In this document: in pieces, positions 62,350-64,000 of the stretch
How the letters are laid out: every line of letters starts with the position of its first letter
Numbering within the stretch: position 1 is the first letter of the stretch
Assembly: GCF_000336575.1 (NCBI RefSeq)
Contig: NZ_AOPO01000010.1
Span: 62,001 to 126,000 of the forward strand
Length of the DNA: 64,000 bases
Source of the DNA: Vreelandella titanicae BH1
GTDB lineage: Bacteria; Pseudomonadota; Gammaproteobacteria; Pseudomonadales; Halomonadaceae
Reading direction: 5' to 3'
Made by a program: the position numbers and the translations under genes
Notes under the pieces: model-generated
The model's input: the letters and a program-made list of their open reading frames with translations, nothing else
Database searches by the model: none
What the model was told of the DNA's origin: nothing

Positions 62350-63303
62350 TTAGAGAGTCGCCAAACGGTCGGCGATCAGTTCCTCCAGGCGTTCCTGATC
62401 ATCGGCGAAGCGCCGTATCCCCTCGGCCAGTTTGTCATTGGCCATGGCATCCTTGTTGTGATCCCAACGGAAGGCGGACTCTGAGAGTGGGGTAGGACGA
62501 GGGCCACCGTTGCGTGTCATTAACACCTTGGGCTCCACCGCGCCCGTTGCGGTAGCGAGTTCCTCAAGCAGCGTAGGTGAGATGGTTAGTCGGGGGCAGC
62601 CGGCGAGCGCCAGCACCTGGTCGACAGTGCGAAAGCTCGCGCCCATCACCACGGTGTCGAAGCCGCCTTGGCTGACCCGTTCGCAGACGCCGCGCACGAA
62701 TTGCACTCCAGGGTCGTTCTCGGGGGGGAAATCCTGGCCAGTCTCCTTTTTGTACCAGTCAGTGACACGGCCGACGAACGGTGAGACGAGGAAAACGCCA
62801 GCATCGAAACAAGCTTTGGCCTGGGCGTCGCTGAACAGCAGCGTCAGATTGCAGTTGATGCCCTCTTTCTCCAGCACCTCGGCGGCGCAGATGCCTTCCC
62901 AGGTTGATGCCAGCTTGATCAGCACTCGATCCTTGGACACGCCGCGTTGCTCGTAGAGCTCGATCAGCTCATGGGCCTTGCGTATGCTGGCCTGGGTGTC
63001 GAAGGACAACTTGGCGGCTACCTCGGTGGAAACACGGCCAGGCACCAGCTTGGCGATCTCGCTGCCCATGGCCACAGCAAGGCGATCTACGGCATGCGCT
63101 TCTCGCCGGCCGTTGTCCGTGGACTTGACCGCCGCGAGTTCCTGATCGATCAGTGCCTGGTAGCCCGGCAGATCGAAAGCCTTGAGGATTAGCGAGGGAT
63201 TGGTAGTGGCATCATGGGGTTGATAGCGTTTGATGGCGTCAAGGTCGCCGGTGTCTGCGACCACCATGGAGTGCTGACGAAGGGCGTCGAGTCGTTGGGT
63301 CAT
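62350..63303 (-). CDS. tal: Transaldolase
   Basis: 317 aa from the ATG at 63303 (MTQRLDALRQHSMVVADTGD), behind GAGGAAG; matches E. coli TalB length. TIM barrel with the Schiff-base Lys in VLIKLASTWEGICAAEVLEKEG (two parts, about 128-150), DATTNPSLILKAF, LTLLFSDAQAKACFDAGVFL and SPFVGRVTDWYK. It moves a dihydroxyacetone unit between sugar phosphates in the non-oxidative pentose phosphate pathway. The neighbours on either side in its operon are relics, so it may be the surviving member of a pentose/polyol operon. Confidence 0.94.
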   Translation of the reverse strand: MTQRLDALRQHSMVVADTGDLDAIKRYQPHDATTNPSLILKAFDLPGYQALIDQELAAVKSTDNGRREAHAVDRLAVAMGSEIAKLVPGRVSTEVAAKLSFDTQASIRKAHELIELYEQRGVSKDRVLIKLASTWEGICAAEVLEKEGINCNLTLLFSDAQAKACFDAGVFLVSPFVGRVTDWYKKETGQDFPPENDPGVQFVRGVCERVSQGGFDTVVMGASFRTVDQVLALAGCPRLTISPTLLEELATATGAVEPKVLMTRNGGPRPTPLSESAFRWDHNKDAMANDKLAEGIRRFADDQERLEELIADRLATL

Positions 63304-63332
63304 GAAGTATCTTCCTCGAAATAAGTGGTCGG

Positions 63333-63472
63333 TTATGTAAGGCATAGGGATGGGTGTTCAGCCGTAATGGCCTGACAGTAACGGGCATAGGCCTGGTCAT
63401 AGGCAGCGACGCGGTCGGGTTTGGGGTTCTCGTCAAGAGGCTCTGAGCACCACAATCCACACCGATATACAT
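63333..63472 (-). pseudogene. FGGY carbohydrate kinase (xylulokinase-like) relic, internally deleted
   Basis: It begins MYIGVDCGAQS behind a good AGAAGGAA, the start of an FGGY kinase, and then in another frame reads EPLDENPKPDRVAAYDQAYA and RYCQAITAEHP before a stop, which is the end of such a kinase. So about 11 N-terminal codons are joined to about 32 C-terminal codons; the ~450 codons between are missing. 140 bp long and out of frame. It lies between the SDR and transaldolase genes, where a pentulose or polyol kinase would belong. Confidence 0.75.
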
Positions 63473-63497
63473 GTCAGGTTCCTTCTAACACAAGGGG

Positions 63498-64000
63498 CTA
63501 GTGAGACGTGAAACCACCATCGACCGGCAGGCAGGCTCCGCTGATCATCGACGCGGCCGGGCTGAGAAGAAAGGCAACCGGAAGGGCGACTTCCCTGGGA
63601 GTGGCAAAGCGCCCTAGGGGAATGGCGGCCAGCATCGGGTTGCGCTTGGCGGGATCGGCCCAGGCACGTTCGGCCATGGGGGTCAGGGTCACCGTCGGGT
63701 TGACACTGTTGACGCGGATGCCTTTGGAACCCAGCTCGAGGCACAGCACACGAGTCATGGCATCCATGGCTGCTTTAGACGCGCAATAGCCTAGGTGGCC
63801 GGGCAGAGCGGCCATGGATGCTTGGCTTGAGACGTTGACAATGCTGCCCTGACGGCCGTGCGCGATCATGTGGCGGGCCGCTTCCCGTGCCACCACGGCA
63901 CTGGCAGTGACGTTCGTGTTCATAATGTTCTCGATATCCTTCGCCTTGAAATCCAAGACGTCGTCGAGGATCGAGATACCGGCACAATTGACCAGGCCAT
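63498..64000 (-). CDS. Short-chain dehydrogenase/reductase, 5' end cut by the window
   Basis: About 167 codons visible; the gene continues past 64000. SDR motifs: GLVNCAGISIL (NAG-type), Ser in IVNVSSQASMAALPGHLG, and the catalytic YCASKAAMDAMTR (YxxxK). The end GACLPVDGGFTSH is the usual SDR C-terminus. Probably a sugar- or polyol dehydrogenase (xylulose/arabitol type) given the kinase relic and transaldolase next to it. The coenzyme cannot be told because the GxxxGxG part lies outside. Confidence 0.9.
   Translation of the reverse strand, partial: GLVNCAGISILDDVLDFKAKDIENIMNTNVTASAVVAREAARHMIAHGRQGSIVNVSSQASMAALPGHLGYCASKAAMDAMTRVLCLELGSKGIRVNSVNPTVTLTPMAERAWADPAKRNPMLAAIPLGRFATPREVALPVAFLLSPAASMISGACLPVDGGFTSH

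Overview
The window looks like chromosomal DNA of a halophilic or marine gammaproteobacterium, most likely Halomonas or a close relative. The reasons are a TAXI-type TRAP transporter beside acyl-CoA dehydrogenases, yejABEF, sohB, nhaP2/cvrA, the rnhA-dnaQ-nudC order and moderately high GC. The genus is inferred from gene content, not from a marker gene.

Layout. (1) 1-13 kb is an acyl-CoA catabolism region. On + are the end of an acyl-CoA synthetase, a PaaI-type thioesterase, a membrane protein, etfBA and a nitronate monooxygenase. On - is a run reading TAXI binding protein, fused TRAP permease, FadB-like protein, large and small acyl-CoA dehydrogenases (PimC/PimD-like) and a PaaG-like enoyl-CoA hydratase/isomerase. 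It reads as uptake of an organic acid followed by beta-oxidation, with electrons going to EtfAB. (2) 13-39.4 kb is mostly housekeeping: SulP permease, chemoreceptor, rarD, omega-amidase, rsuA, yejABEF, mltD, gloB, a methyltransferase, rnhA, dnaQ, nudC, sohB, an ArsR regulator, prpE, a preQ1 riboswitch with its queuosine-precursor transporter, ybfF, a decayed GIY-YIG nuclease, an NMT1-like protein and nhaP2.

(3) 39.5-61.1 kb is the most notable part: an integrated element of about 21.6 kb in the 3' half of tRNA-Ser(UGA). The intact tRNA lies at 39450-39540, a 5'-truncated tyrosine integrase follows, and a 48-bp near-copy of the tRNA 3' half (44/48 identical) lies at 61024-61071. Its left part holds phage leftovers (a lambda R-like endolysin, a holin-like protein, AT-rich cargo). 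The rest is sulfur metabolism: a type II sulfide:quinone oxidoreductase with a Tat-like leader, ttrBCA tetrathionate reductase behind an FNR-like box, a rhodanese/DsrE/DUF2892 operon, and a five-gene operon of peroxiredoxin, persulfide dioxygenase, DUF442, SulP permease and a dihydrolipoamide dehydrogenase-like flavoprotein. Together they could reduce tetrathionate to thiosulfate, oxidise sulfide to persulfide, oxidise persulfide to sulfite and move the anions, which would make a portable inorganic-sulfur module. That integrated role is inference.

(4) 61.1-64 kb is a decaying pentose/polyol locus: a LacI-family regulator, an intact transaldolase, remnants of transketolase and of an FGGY (xylulokinase-like) kinase, and the end of a short-chain dehydrogenase cut by the window edge.

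Starts were moved to internal ATGs where a ribosome-binding site or family length supported it. No CRISPR array or rRNA was seen.
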